In this document: piece by piece, positions 26,681 through 39,401 of the stretch
Layout of the letters: each line of letters begins with the position of its first letter
How positions within the stretch are numbered: position 1 is the stretch's first letter
Assembly (NCBI RefSeq): GCF_963662255.1
Contig: NW_026912113.1
Coordinates: forward strand, 20,001 to 84,000
Reading direction: 5' to 3'
Length of the DNA: 64,000 nt
Source of the DNA: Cinclus cinclus
Taxonomy: Eukaryota > Chordata > Aves > Passeriformes > Cinclidae
The notes under the pieces: generated by a model
Database searches by the model: none
What the model was told of the DNA's origin: nothing
The model's input: the letters and a program-made list of their open reading frames with translations, nothing else
Position numbers and translations under genes: made by a program

Positions 26681-29600
26681 CGGAGGCCCAAACGTGCCCT
26701 ACAAAATGACATCTGCCAAGTGGCTCTTGAGTTTGGCTTCTTGGGTGGATGTGCCTCCTTTCAAAGCCAACTTGCCTGCGGCCCGTCCTGGGCTTTTGCC
26801 TCCAAAAATTCCATAAGGACGAGGATTTCTCCCAGACCAAAGCTGCCCCCTCCTCCAAACCTGGCTGCCATCGGAGGCCCAAACGCGCCCTACAAAATGA
26901 CATCTGCCAAGTGGGCTCTTGAGTTTCGCTTCTTGCGGAAAAGTGCCTCCTTTCAAAGCCAACTTGCCTAACTAGCCTGCAGCCCATTCTGGGCTTTTGC
27001 CTACAAAAATTCCATAAGGACGAGGATTTCTCCCAGACCAAAGCTGCCCCCTCCTCCAAACCTAGCTGCCATCGGTGGCCCAAACGCGCCCTACAAAATG
27101 ACATCTGCCAAGTGGGCTCCTGAGTTTGGCTTCTTGGGGGAAAGTGCCTCCTTTCAAAGCCAACTTGCCTGCAGCCCGTGCTGGGCTTTAGACTACAAAA
27201 ATTCCATAAGGACGAGGATTTCTCCCAGACGAAAGCTGCCCCCTCCTCCAAACCTGGCTGCCATCGGAGGCCCAAACGCGCCCCACAAAATGACATCTGC
27301 ATTGAGGGTTCTTGAGTTTGGCTTCTTGGGGAAAAGTGCCTCCTTTCGGAGCCAACTTGCCTAACTTGCCTGCGGCCCATCCTGGGCTTTTGCTACAAAA
27401 ATTCCATAAGGACGAGGATTTCTCCCAGACCAAAGCTGCCCCCTCCTCCAAACCTGGCTGCCATCGGAGGCCCAAATGCGCCCTACAAAATGACATCTGC
27501 ATTGTGGGTTCTTGAGTTTGGCTTCTTGGGGAAAAGTGCCTCCTTTCAAAGCCAACTTGCCTAAATTGCCTGCGGCCCATGCGGGGTTTTTGCCTACAAA
27601 AATTCCATAAGGACGAGGATTTCTCCCAGACCAAAGCTGCCCCCTCCGCCAAACCTGGCTGCCATCGGAGGCCCAAACGCGCCCTACAAAATGACATCTG
27701 CCAAGTGGGCTCTTGAGTTTGGCTTCTTGGGGAAAAGTGACTCCTTTCAAAACCAACTTGCCTGCGTCCCGTCCCGGGCTTTTGCTACAAAAATTCCATA
27801 AGGACGAGGATTCCTCCCAGACCAAAGCTGCCCCCTCCTCCAAACCTGGCTGCCATCGGAGGCCCAAACGCGCCCTACAAAATGACATCTGCCAAGTGGG
27901 CTCTTGAGTTTGGCTTTCTGGGGAAAAGTGCCTCCTTTCGGAGTCAACTAGCCTGCGGCCCATGCAGGGCTTTTGCCGACAAAAATTCCATAAGGACGAG
28001 GATTTCTCCCAGACCAAAGCTGCCCCCTCCTCCAAACCTGGCTGCCATCGGAGGCCCAAACGTGCCCTACAAAATGACAACTGCCAAGTGGACTCTTGAG
28101 TTTGGCTTCTTGGGTGGAAGTACCTCCTTTCAAAGCCAACTTGCCTGCGGCCCGTCCTGGGCTTTTGCCTACAAAAATTCCATAAGGACGAGGATTTCTC
28201 CCAGACCAAAGCTGCCCCCTCCTCCAAACCTGGCTGCCATCAGAGGCCCAAACGCGCCCTACAAAATGACATTTGCCAAGTGGGCTCTTGAGTTTGGCTT
28301 CTTGCGGAAAAGTGCCTCCTTTCAAAGCCAACTTGCCTAACTAGCCTGCGGCCCGTGCTGGGCTTTAGACTACAAAAATTCCATAAGGACGAGGATTTCT
28401 CCCAGACCAAAGCTGCCCCCTCCTCCAAACCTGGCTGACATCGGAGGCCCAAACGCGCCCTAGAAAATGACACCTGCCAAGTGGGCTCTTGAGTTTGGCT
28501 TCTTGGGGAAAAGTGACTCCTTTCAAAACCAACTTGCCTGCGTCCCGTCCCGGGCTTTTGATACAAAAATTCCATAAGGACGAGGATTCCTCCCAGAACA
28601 AAGCTGCCCCCTCCTCCAAACCTGGCTGCCATCGGAGGCCCAAACGCGCCCTACAAAATGACATCTGCCAAGCGGGCTCTTGAGTTTGGCTTCTTGGGGA
28701 AAAGTGCCTCCTTTCGGAGTCAACTTGCCGGCGGCCCATGCAGGGCTTTTCCCTCCAAAAATTCCATAAGGACGAGGGTTTCTCCCAGACCAAAGCTGCC
28801 CCCTCCTCCAAACCTGGCTGCCATCGGAGGCCCAAACCCGCCCTACAAAATGACATCTGCCAAGTGGGCTCTTGAGTTTGGCTTCTTGCGGAAATGTGCC
28901 TCCTTTCAAAGCCAACTTGCCTAACTAGCCTGCGGCCCGTGCTGGGCTTTAGACTACAAAAATTCCATAAGGACGAGGATTTCTCCCAGACCAAAGCTGC
29001 CCCCTCCTCCAAACCTGGCTGACATCGGAGGCCCAAACGCGCCCTAGAAAATGACACCTGCCAAGTGGGCTCTTGAGTTTGGCTTCTTGGGGAAAAGTGA
29101 CTCCTTTCAAAACCAACTTGCCTGCGTCCCGTCCCGGGCTTTTGCTACAAAAATTCCATAAGGACGAGGATTCCTCCCAGACCAAAGCTGCCCCCTCCTC
29201 CAAACCTGGCTGCCATCGGAGGCCCAAACGCGCCCTACAAAATGACATCTGCCAAGTGGGCTCTTGAGTTTGGCTTTCTGGGGAAAAGTGCCTCCTTTCG
29301 GAGTCAACTTGCCTGCGGCTCATGCAGGGGTTTTGCCTCCAAAAATTCCATAAGGACGAGGATTTCTCCCAGACCAAAGCTGCCCCCTCCTCCAAACCTG
29401 GCTGCCATCGGAGGCCCAAACGCGCCCTACAAAATGACACCTGCCAAGTGGGCTCTTGAGTTTGGCTTCTTGGGGAAAATTGCCTCCTTTCGGAGTCAAC
29501 TTGCCGGCGGCCCATGCAGGGCTTTTGCCTACAAAAATTCCATAAGGACGAGGATTTCTCCCAGACCAAAGCTGCCCCCTCCTCCAAACCTGGCTGCCAT

Positions 29601-30556
29601 CGGAGGCCCAAACGCGCCCTACAAAATGACATCTGCCAAGCGGGCTCTTGAGTTTGGCTTCTTGGGGAAAAGTGCCTCCTTTCGGAGTCAACTTGCAGGG
29701 CTTTTGCCTCCAAAAATTCCATAAGGACGAGGATTTCTCCCAGACCAAAGCTGCCCCCTCCTCCAAACCTGGCTGCCATCGGAGGCCGAAACGTGCCCTA
29801 CAAAATGACATCTGCCAAGTGGGCTCTTGAGTTTGGCTTCTTGGGTGGAAGTACCTCCTTTCAAAGCCAACTTGCCTGCGGCCCGTCCTGGGCTTTTGCC
29901 TACAAAAATTCCATAAGGACGAGGATTTCTCCCAGACCAAAGCTGCCCCCTCCTCCAAACCTGGCTGCCATCGGAGGCCCAAACGCGCCCCACAAAATGA
30001 CACCTGCATTGAGGGTTCTTGAGTTTGGCTTCCTGGGGAAAAGTGCCTCCTTTCGGAGTCAACTTGCCTGCGGCCCATGCAGGGCTTTTGCCTACAAAAA
30101 TTCCAGAAGGACGAGGATTTCTCCCAGACCAAAACTGCCCCCTCCTCCAAACCTGGCTGCCATCGGAGGCCCAAACGTGCCCTACAAAATGACACCTGCC
30201 AAGTGGGCTCTTGAGTTTGGCTTCTTGGGTGGAAGTGCCTCCTTTCAAAGCCAACTTGCCTGCGGCCCGTCCTGGGCTTTTGCCTACAAAAATTCCATAA
30301 GGACGAGGATTTCTCCCAGACCAAAGCTGCCCCCTCCTCCAAACCTGGCTGCCATCAGAGGCCCAAACGCGCCCCACAAAATGACATCTGCATTGAGGGT
30401 TCTTGAGTTTGGCTTCTTGGGGAAAAGTGCCTCCTTTCGGAGCCAACTTGCCTAACTTGCCTGCGGCCCGTCCTGGGCTTTTGCCTCCAAAAATTCCATA
30501 AGGACGAGGATTTCTCCCAGACCAAAGCTGCCCCCTCCTCCAAACCTGGCTGCCAT
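26680..30556. repeat. HOR-B copy 1, 20 monomers, ~3.88 kb
   Basis: Landmarks recur at offset 3,877 (27,098/30,975; 27,713/31,590; 28,489/32,366; 28,949/32,826), then 3,878 after about 33,030. Contains 179-bp monomer copy 2. Private features include the one-base loss near 26,718 and CTCCTCCAAAC just before the 179-bp monomer. Confidence 0.9.
29540..29718 (+). repeat. 179-bp monomer, copy 2
   Basis: Same 13-bp deletion and same following GAGGCCGAAACG marker. It differs from the other six copies in having CTCCTCCAAAC instead of CTCCGCCAAAC at the start. It lies 6,614 bp after copy 1 and closes the first HOR-B copy. Confidence 0.95.
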
Positions 30557-33500
30557 CGGAGGCCCAAACGTGCCCTACAAAATGACATCTGCCAAGTGGG
30601 CTCTTGAGTTTGGCTTCTTGGGTGGATGTGCCTCCTTTCAAAGCCAACTTGCCTGCGGCCCGTCCTGGGCTTTTGCCTCCAAAAATTCCATAAGGAGGAG
30701 GATTTCTCCCAGACCAAAGCTGCCCCCTCCTCCAAACCTGGCTGCCATCGGAGGCCCAAACGCGCCCTACAAAATGACATCTGCCAAGTGGGCTCTTGAG
30801 TTTCGCTTCTTGCGGAAAAGTGCCTCCTTTCAAAGCCAACTTGCCTAACTAGCCTGCAGCCCATTCTGGGCTTTTGCCTACAAAAATTCCATAAGGACGA
30901 GGATTTCTCCCAGACCAAAGCTGCCCCCTCCTCCAAACCTAGCTGCCATCGGTGGCCCAAACGCGCCCTACAAAATGACATCTGCCAAGTGGGCTCCTGA
31001 GTTTGGCTTCTTGGGGGAAAGTGCCTCCTTTCAAAGCCAACTTGCCTGCAGCCCGTGCTGGGCTTTAGACTACAAAAATTCCATAAGGACGAGGATTTCT
31101 CCCAGACCAAAGCTGCCCCCTCCTCCAAACCTGGCTGCCATCGGAGGCCCAAACGCGCCCCACAAAATGACATCTGCATTGAGGGTTCTTGAGTTTGGCT
31201 TCTTGGGGAAAAGTGCCTCCTTTCGGAGCCAACTTGCCTAACTTGCCTGCGGCCCATCCTGGGCTTTTGCTACAAAAATTCCATAAGGACGAGGATTTCT
31301 CCCAGACCAAAGCTGCCCCCTCCTCCAAACCTGGCTGCCATCGGAGGCCCAAATGCGCCCTACAAAATGACATCTGCATTGTGGGTTCTTGAGTTTGGCT
31401 TCTTGGGGAAAAGTGCCTCCCTTCAAAGCCAACTTGCCTAACTTGCCTGCGGCCCATGCGGGGTTTTTGACTACAAAAATTCCATAAGGACGAGGATTTC
31501 TCCCAGACCAAAGCTGCCCCCTCCTCCAAACCTGGCTGCCATCGGAGGCCCAAACGCGCCCTACAAAATGACACCTGCCAAGTGGGCTCTTGAGTTTGGC
31601 TTCCTGGGGAAAAGTGACTCCTTTCAAAACCAACTTGCCTGTGTCCCGTCCCGGGCATTTGCTACAAAAATTCCATAAGGACGAGGATTCCTCCCAGACC
31701 AAAGCTGCCCCCTCCTCCAAACCTGGCTGCCATCGGAGGCCCAAACGCGCCCTACAAAATGACATCTGCCAAGTGGGCTCTTGAGTTTGGCTTTCTGGGG
31801 AAAAGTGCCTCCTTTCGGAGTCAACTAGCCTGCGGCCCATGCAGGGCTTTTGCCGACAAAAATTCCATAAGGACGAGGATTTCTCCCAGACCAAAGCTGC
31901 CCCCTCCTCCAAACCTGGCTGCCATCGGAGGCCCCAACGTGCCCTACAAAATGACAACTGCCAAGTGGACTCTTGAGTTTGGCTTCTTGGGTGGAAGTAC
32001 CTCCTTTCAAAGCCAACTTGCCTGCGGCCCGTCCTGGGCTTTTGCCTACAAAAATTCCATAAGGACGAGGATTTCTCCCAGACCAAAGCTGCCCCCTCCT
32101 CCAAACCTGGCTGCCATCGGAGGCCCAAACGCGCCCTACAAAATGACATTTGCCAAGTGGGCTCTTGAGTTTGGCTTCTTGCGGAAAAGTGCCTCCTTTC
32201 AAAGCCAACTTGCCTAACTAGCCTGCGGCCCGTGCTGGGCTTTAGACTACAAAAATTCCATAAGGACGAGGATTTCTCCCAGACCAAAGCTGCCCCCTCC
32301 TCCAAACCTGGCTGCCATCGGAGGCCCAAACGCGACCTAGAAAATGACACCTGCCAAGTGGGCTCTTGAGTTTGGCTTCTTGGGGAAAAGTGACTCCTTT
32401 CAAAACCAACTTGCCTGCGTCCCGTCCCGGGCTTTTGCTACAAAAATTCCATAAGGACGAGGATTCCTCCCAGAACAAAGCTGCCCCCTCCTCCAAACCT
32501 GGCTGCCATCGGAGGCCCAAACGCGCCCTACAAAATGACATCTGCCAAGCGGGCTCTTGAGTTTGGCTTCTTGGGGAAAAGTGCCTCCTTTCGGAGTCAA
32601 CTTGCCGGCGGCCCATGCAGGGCTTTTGCCTCCAAAAATTCCATAAGGACGAGGATTTCTCCCAGACCAAAGCTGCCCCCTCCTCCAAACCTGGCTGCCA
32701 TCGGAGGCCCAAACCCGCCCTACAAAATGACATCTGCCAAGTGGGCTCTTGAGTTTGGCTTCTTGCGGAAATGTGCCTCCTTTCAAAGCCAACTTGCCTA
32801 ACTAGCCTGCGGCCCGTGCTGGGCTTTAGACTACAAAAATTCCATAAGGACGAGGATTTCTCCCAGACCAAAGCTGCCCCCTCCTCCAAACCTGGCTGAC
32901 ATCGGAGGCCCAAACGCGCCCTAGAAAATGACACCTGCCAAGTGGGCTCTTGAGTTTGGCTTCTTGGGGAAAAGTGACTCCTTTCAAAACCAACTTGCCT
33001 GCGTCCCGTCCCGGGCTTTTGCCTCCAAAAATTCCATAAGGACGAGGATTCCTCCCAGACCAAAGCTGCCCCCTCCTCCAAACCTGGCTGCCATCGGAGG
33101 CCCAAACGCGCCCTACAAAATGACATCTGCCAAGTGGGCTCTTGAGTTTGGCTTTCAGGGGAAAAGTGCCTCCTTTCGGAGTCAACTTGCCTGCGGCTCA
33201 TGCAGGGGTTTTGCCTCCAAAAATTCCATAAGGACGAGGATTTCTCCCAGACCAAAGCTGCCCCCTCCTCCAAACCTGGCTGCCATCGGAGGCCCAAACG
33301 CGCCCTACAAAATGACACCTGCCAAGTGGGCTCTTGAGTTTGGCTTCTTGGGGAAAATTGCCTCCTTTCGGAGTCAACTTGCCGGCGGCCCATGCAGGGC
33401 TTTTGCCTACAAAAATTCCATAAGGACGAGGATTTCTCCCAGACCAAAGCTGCCCCCTCCGCCAAACCTGGCTGCCATCGGAGGCCCAAACGCGCCCTAC

Positions 33501-34330
33501 AAAATGACATCTGCCAAGCGGGCTCTTGAGTTTGGCTTCTTGGGGAAAAGTGCCTCCATTCGGAGTCAACTTGCAGGGCTTTTGCCTCCAAAAATTCCAT
33601 AAGGACGAGGATTTCTCCCAGACCAAAGCTGCCCCCTCCTCCAAACCTGGCTGCCATCGGAGGCCGAAACGTGCCCTACAAAATGACATCTGCCAAGTGG
33701 GCTCTTGAGTTTGGCTTCTTGGGTGGAAGTACCTCCTTTCAAAGCCAACTTGCCTGCGGCCCGTCCTGGGCTTTTGCCTACAAAAATTCCATAAGGACGA
33801 GGATTTCTCCCAGACCAAAGCTGCCCCCTCCTCCAAACCTGGCTGCCATCGGAGGCCCAAACGCGCCCCACAAAATGACACCTGCATTGAGGGTTCTTGA
33901 GTTTGGCTTCCTGGGGAAAAGTGCCTCCTTTCGGAGTCAACTTGCCTGCGGCCCATGCAGGGCTTTTGCCTACAAAAATTCCAGAAGGACGAGGATTTCT
34001 CATAGACCAAAACTGCCCCCTCCTCCAAACCTGGCTGCCATCGGAGGCCCAAACGTGCCCTACAAAATGACACCTGCCAAGTGGGCTCTTGAGTTTGGCT
34101 TCTTGGGTGGAAGTGCCTCCTTTCAAAGCCAACTTGCCTGCGGCCCGTCCTGGGCTTTTGCCTACAAAAATTCCATAAGGACGAGGATTTCTCCCAGACC
34201 AAAGCTGCCCCCTCCTCCAAACCTGGCTGCCATCGGAGGCCCAAACGCGCCCCACAAAATGACATCTGCATTGAGGGTTCTTGAGTTTGGCTTCTTGGGG
34301 AAAAGTGCCTCCTTTCAAAGCCAACTTGCC
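30557..34330. repeat. HOR-B copy 2, 20 monomers, ~3.88 kb
   Basis: Counted from the 179-bp end at 29,719 to 33,597 (3,878 bp), the monomer lengths are 192, 192, 192, 201, 192, 201, 192, 200, 201, 191, 192, 192, 201, 191, 192, 201, 192, 192, 192, 179. The monomer at 32,842-33,033 is 192 bp where its counterpart in copy 1 is 191 bp, which explains the one-base change of offset. Confidence 0.9.
33418..33596 (+). repeat. 179-bp monomer, copy 3
   Basis: Same deletion, with a private CCTCCATTCGG. It lies 3,878 bp after copy 2, which defines the HOR-B period, and is the last monomer of the second HOR-B copy. Confidence 0.95.
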
Positions 34331-36296
34331 TAACTTGCCTGCGGCCCATGCGGGGTTTTTGACTACAAAAATTCCATAAGGACGAGGATTTCTCCCAGAC
34401 CAAAGCTGCCCCCTCCTCCAAACCTGGCTGCCATCGGAGGCCCAAACGCGCCCTACAAAATGACACCTGCCAAGTGGGCTCTTGAGTTTGGCTTCTTGGG
34501 GAAAAGTGACTCCTTTCAAAACCAACTTGCCTGCGTCCCGTCCCGGGCTTTTGCTACAAAAATTCCATAAGGACGAGGATTCCTCCCAGACCAAAGCTGC
34601 CCCCTCCTCCAAACCTGGCTGCCATCGGAGGCCCAAACGCGCCCTACAAAATGACATCTGCCAAGTGGGCTCTTGAGTTTGGCTTTCTGGGGAAAAGTGC
34701 CTCCTTTCGGAGTCAACTAGCCTGCGGCCCATGCAGGGCTTTTGCCGACAAAAATTCCATAAGGACGAGGATTTCTCCCAGACCAAAGCTGCCCCCTCCT
34801 CCAAACCTGGCTGCCATCGGAGGCCCAAACGTGCCCTACAAAATGACAACTGCCAAGTGGACTCTTGAGTTTGGCTTCTTGGGTGGAAGTACCTCCTTTC
34901 AAAGCCAACTTGCCTGCGGCCCGTCCTGGGCTTTTGCCTACAAAAATTCCATAAGGACGAGGATTTCTCCCAGACCAAAGCTGCCCCCTCCTCCAAACCT
35001 GGCTGCCATCGGAGGCCCAAACGCGCCCTACAAAATGACATTTGCCAAGTGGGCTCTTGAGTTTGGCTACTTGCGGAAAAGTGCCTCCTTTCAAAGCCAA
35101 CTTGCCTAACTAGCCTGCGGCCCGTGCTGGGCTTTAGACTACAAAAATTCCATAAGGACGAGGATTTCTCCCAGACCAAAGCTGCCCCCTCCTCCAAACC
35201 TGGCTGCCATCGGAGGCCCAAACGCGCCCTACAAAATGACATCTGCCAAGCGGGCTCTTGAGTTTGGCTTCTTGGGGAAAAGTGCCTCCTTTCGGAGTCA
35301 ACTTGCCGGCGGCCCATGCAGGGCTTTTGCCTCCAAAAATTCCATAAGGACGAGGATTTCTCCCAGACCAAAGCTGCCCCCTCCTCCAAACCTGGCTGCC
35401 ATCGGAGGCCCAAACCCGCCCTACAAAATGACATCTGCCAAGTGGGCTCTTGAGTTTGGCTTCTTGCGGAAATGTGCCTCCTTTCAAAGCCAACTTGCCT
35501 AACTAGCCTGCGGCCCGTGCTGGGCTTTAGACTACAAAAATTCCATAAGGACGAGGATTTCTCCCAGACCAAAGCTGCCCCCTCCTCCAAACCTGGCTGA
35601 CATCGGAGGCCCAAACGCGCCCTAGAAAATGACACCTGCCAAGTGGGCTCTTGAGTTTGGCTTCTTGGGGAAAAGTGACTCCTTTCAAAACCAACTTGCC
35701 TGCGTCCCGTCCCGGGCTTTTGCTACAAAAATTCCATAAGGACGAGGATTCCTCCCAGACCAAAGCTGCCCCCTCCTCCAAACCTGGCTGCCATCGGAGG
35801 CCCAAACTCGCCCTACAAAATGACATCTGCCAAGTGGGCTCTTGAGTTTGGCTTTCTGGGGAAAAGTGCCTCCTTTCGGAGTCAACTTGCCTGCGGCTCA
35901 TGCAGGGCTTTTGCCGACAAAAATTCCATAAGGACGAGGATTTCTCCCAGACCAAAGCTGCCCCCTCCTCCAAACCTGGCTGCCATCGGAGGCCCAAACG
36001 CGCCCTACAAAATGACACCTGCCAAGTGGGCTCTTGAGTTTGGCTTCTTGGGGAAAATTGCCTCCTTTCGGAGTCAACTTGCCGGCGGCCCATGCAGGGC
36101 TTTTGCCTACAAAAATTCCATAAGGACGAGGATTTCTCCCAGACCAAAGCTGCCCCCTCCGCCAAACCTGGCTGCCATCGGAGGCCCAAACGCGCCCTAC
36201 AAAATGACATCTGCCAAGCGGGCTCTTGAGTTTGGCTTCTTGGGGAAAAGTGCCTCCTTTCGGAGTCAACTTGCAGGGCTTTTGCCTCCAAAAATT
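33597..36296. repeat. 14-monomer, 2,700-bp unit derived from HOR-B
   Basis: Phase starts from 33,597 to 36,297 give 192, 192, 192, 201, 191, 192, 192, 201, 192, 201, 191, 192, 192, 179. This equals the HOR-B order after removing monomers 4-8 and monomer 14. The monomer ending at 34,374 has the TTTTTGACTAC tail of HOR-B monomer 9, which confirms the alignment. The CATAGACCAAAA marker first appears here and in the unit just before it (34,010). Confidence 0.88.
36118..36296 (+). repeat. 179-bp monomer, copy 4
   Basis: Same deletion. Only 2,700 bp after copy 3, because the unit it ends is the 14-monomer derivative. The HOR-A run begins immediately after it. Confidence 0.95.
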
Positions 36297-36872
36297 CCAT
36301 AAGGACGAGGATTTCTCCCAGACCAAAGCTGCCCCCTCCTCCAAACCTGGCTGCCATCGGAGGCCGAAACGTGCCCTACAAAATGACATCTGCCAAGTGG
36401 GCTCTTGAGTTTGGCTTCTTGGGTGGAAGTACCTCCTTTCAAAGCCAACTTGCCTGCGGCCCGTCCTGGGCTTTTGCCTACAAAAATTCCATAAGGACGA
36501 GGATTTCTCCCAGACCAAAGCTGCCCCCTCCTCCAAACCTGGCTGCCATCGGAGGCCCAAACGCGCCCCACAAAATGACACCTGCATTGAGGGTTCTTGA
36601 GTTTGGCTTCCTGGGGAAAAGTGCCTCCTTTCGGAGTCAACTTGCCTGCGGCCCATGCAGGGCTTTTGCCTACAAAAATTCCAGAAGGACGAGGATTTCT
36701 CATAGACCAAAACTGCCCCCTCCTCCAAACCTGGCTGCCATCGGAGGCCCAAACGTGCCCTACAAAATGACACCTGCCAAGTGGGCTCTTGAGTTTGGCT
36801 TCTTGGGTGGAAGTGCCTCCTTTCAAAGCCAACTTGCCTGCGGCCCGTCCTGGGCTTTTGCCTACAAAAATT

Positions 36873-37073
36873 CCATAAGGACGAGGATTTCTCCCAGACC
36901 AAAGCTGCCCCCTCCTCCAAACCTGGCTGCCATCGGAGGCCCAAACGCGCCCTACAAAATGACATCTGCCAAGTGGGCTCTTGAGTTTGGCTTCTTGGGG
37001 AAAAGTGCCTCCTTTCAAAGCCAACTTGCCTAACTAGCCTGCGGCCCGTGCTGGGCTTTAGACTACAAAAATT
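36873..37073 (+). repeat. 201-bp monomer class (9-bp tandem duplication)
   Basis: Representative of the 201-bp class. AACTTGCCT at 37,023-37,031 is followed by AACTAGCCT at 37,032-37,040, a 9-bp direct duplication with one T to A change. Other members keep an exact second copy, AACTTGCCT (for example at the junctions near 602, 1,380, 34,330 and 37,232). The insertion adds an in-frame TAA on the plus strand, which ends the plus-strand reading frame at each 201-bp monomer. Confidence 0.95.
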
Positions 37074-37657
37074 CCATAAGGACGAGGATTTCTCCCAGAC
37101 CCAAGCTGCCCCCTCCTCCAAACCTGGCTGCCATCAGAGGCCCAAACGCGCCCCACAAAATGACATCTGCATTGAGGGTTCTTGAGTTTGGCTTCTTGGG
37201 GAAAAGTGCCTCCTTTCGGAGTCAACGTGCCTAACTTGCCTGCGGCCCATGCGGGGTTTTTGCCTACAAAAATTCCATAAGGACGAGGATTTCTCCCAGA
37301 CCAAAGCTGCCCCCTCCTCCAAACCTGGCTGACATCGGAGGCCCAAACGCGCCCTAGAAAATGACACCTGCCAAGTGGGCTCTTGAGTTTGGCTTCCTGG
37401 GGAAAAGTGACTCCTTTCAAAACCAACTTGCCTGCGTCCCGTCCTGGGCTTTTGCTACAAAAATTCCATAAGGACGAGGATTCCTCCCAGACCAAAGCTG
37501 CCCCCTCCTCCAAACCTGGCTGCCATTGGAGGCCCAAACGCGCCCTACAAAATGACATCTGCCAAGTGGGCTCTTGAGTTTGGCTTTCTGGGGAAAAGTG
37601 CCTCCTTTCGGAGTCAACTTGCCAGCGGCTCATGCAGGGGTTTTGCCTACAAAAATT

Positions 37658-37849
37658 CCATAAGGACGAGGATTTCTCCCAGACCAAAGCTGCCCCCTCC
37701 TCCAAACCTGGCTGCCATCGGAGGCCCAAACGCGCCCTACAAAATGACACCTGCCAAGTGGGCTCTTGAGTTTGGCTTCTTGGGGAAAATTGCCTCCTTT
37801 CGGAGTCAACTTGCCGGCGGCCCATGCAGGGCTTTTGCCTACAAAAATT
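37658..37849 (+). repeat. Representative 192-bp monomer (reference phase)
   Basis: Chosen as a reference for internal landmarks. Positions 1-25 hold CCATAAGG and the run GGATTTCTCCCAGA. Positions 35-46 are a pyrimidine tract (GCCCCCTCCTCC). Positions 51-80 hold CTGGCTGCCATCGGAGG and ACGCGCCC. Positions 81-90 are TACAAAATGA. Positions 111-133 hold GAGTTTGGCTTCTTGGGG. Positions 151-162 are the AACTTGCC length-change site. Positions 163-175 form a short dyad, and 176-192 are a T run, then CCTACAAAAATT. CpG sites lie at 10, 62, 74, 76, 144 and 161. This copy carries ATTGCC rather than GTGCC at 133-137 and the CCGGCGG form at 158-164. Confidence 0.93.
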
Positions 37850-39401
37850 CCATAAGGACGAGGATTTCTCCCAGAACAAAGCTGCCCCCTCCTCCAAACC
37901 TGGCTGCCATCGGAGGCCCAAACGCGCCCTACAAAATGACATCTGCCAAGCGGGCTCTTGAGTTTGGCTTCTTGGGGAAAAGTGCCTCCTTTCGGAGTCA
38001 ACTTGCCTGCGGCCCATGCAGGGCTTTTGCCTCCAAAAATTCCATAAGGACGAGGATTTCTCCCAGACCAAAGCTGCCCCCTCCTCCAAACCTGGCTGCC
38101 ATCGGAGGCCCAAACGCGCCCTACAAAATGACACCTGCCAAGTGTGCTCTTGAGTTTGGCTTCTTGGGGAAAATTGACTCCTTTCAAAACCAACTTGCCT
38201 GCGTCCCGTCCCGGGCTTTTGCTACAAAAATTCCATAAGGACGAGGATTCCTCCCAGACCAAAGCTGCCCCCTCCTCCAAACCTGGCTGCCATCGGAGGC
38301 CCAAACGCGCCCTACAAAATGACATCTGCCTAGTGGGCTCTTGAGTTTGGCTTTCTGGGGAAAAGTGCCTCCTTTCGGAGTCAACTAGCCTGCGGCCCAT
38401 GCAGGGCTTTTGCCGACAAAAATTCCATAAGGACGAGGATTTCTCCCAGACCAAAGCTGCCCCCTCCTCCAAACCTGGCTGCCATCGGAGGCCCAAACGT
38501 GCCCTACAAAATGACAACTGCCAAGTGTATTCTTGAGTTTGGCTTCTTGGGTGGAAGTACCTCCTTTCAAAGCCAACTTGCCTGCGGCCCGTCCTGGGCT
38601 TTTGCCTACAAAAATTCCATAAGGACGAGGATTTCTCCCAGACCAAAGCTGCCCCCTCCTCCAAACCTGGCTGCCATCGGAGGCCCAAACGCGCCCTACA
38701 AAATGACATTTGCCAAGTGGGCTCTTGAGTTTGGCTTCTTGCGGAAAAGTGCCTCCTTTCAAAGCCAACTTGCCTAACTAGCCTGCGGCCCGTGCTGGGC
38801 TTTAGACTACAAAAATTCCATAAGGACGAGGATTTCTCCCAGACCAAAGCTGCCCCCTCCTCCAAACCTGGCTGACATCGGAGGCCCAAACGCGCCCTAG
38901 AAAATGACACCTGCCAAGTGGGCTCTTGAGTTTGGCTTCTTGGGGAAAAGTGACTCCTTTCAAAACCAACTTGCCTGCGTCCCGTCCCGGGCTTTTGCTA
39001 CAAAAATTCCATAAGGACGAGGATTTCTCCCAGGCCAAAGCTGCCCCCTCCTCCAAACCTGGCTGCCATCGGAGGCCCAAACGCGCCCTACAAAATGACA
39101 TCTGCCAAGCGGGCTCTTGAGTTTGGCTTCTTGGGGAAAAGTGCCTCCTTTCGGAGTCAACTTGCCGGCGGCCCATGCAGGGCTTTTGCCTCCAAAAATT
39201 CCATAAGGACGAGGATTTCTCCCAGACCAAAGCTGCCCCCTCCTCCAAACCTGGCTGCCATCGGAGGCCCAAACCCGCCCTACAAAATGACATCTGCCAA
39301 GTGGGCTCTTGAGTTTGGCTTCTTGCGGAAATGTGCCTCCTTTCATAGCCAACTTGCCTAACTAGCCTGCAGCCCATTCTGGGCTTTAGACTACAAAAAT
39401 T

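Noticed and set aside
33566..35635. 689-codon minus-strand reading frame
   Set aside because: It crosses 191-bp monomers and changes from one repeat peptide to another part way along, which a conserved protein would not do.
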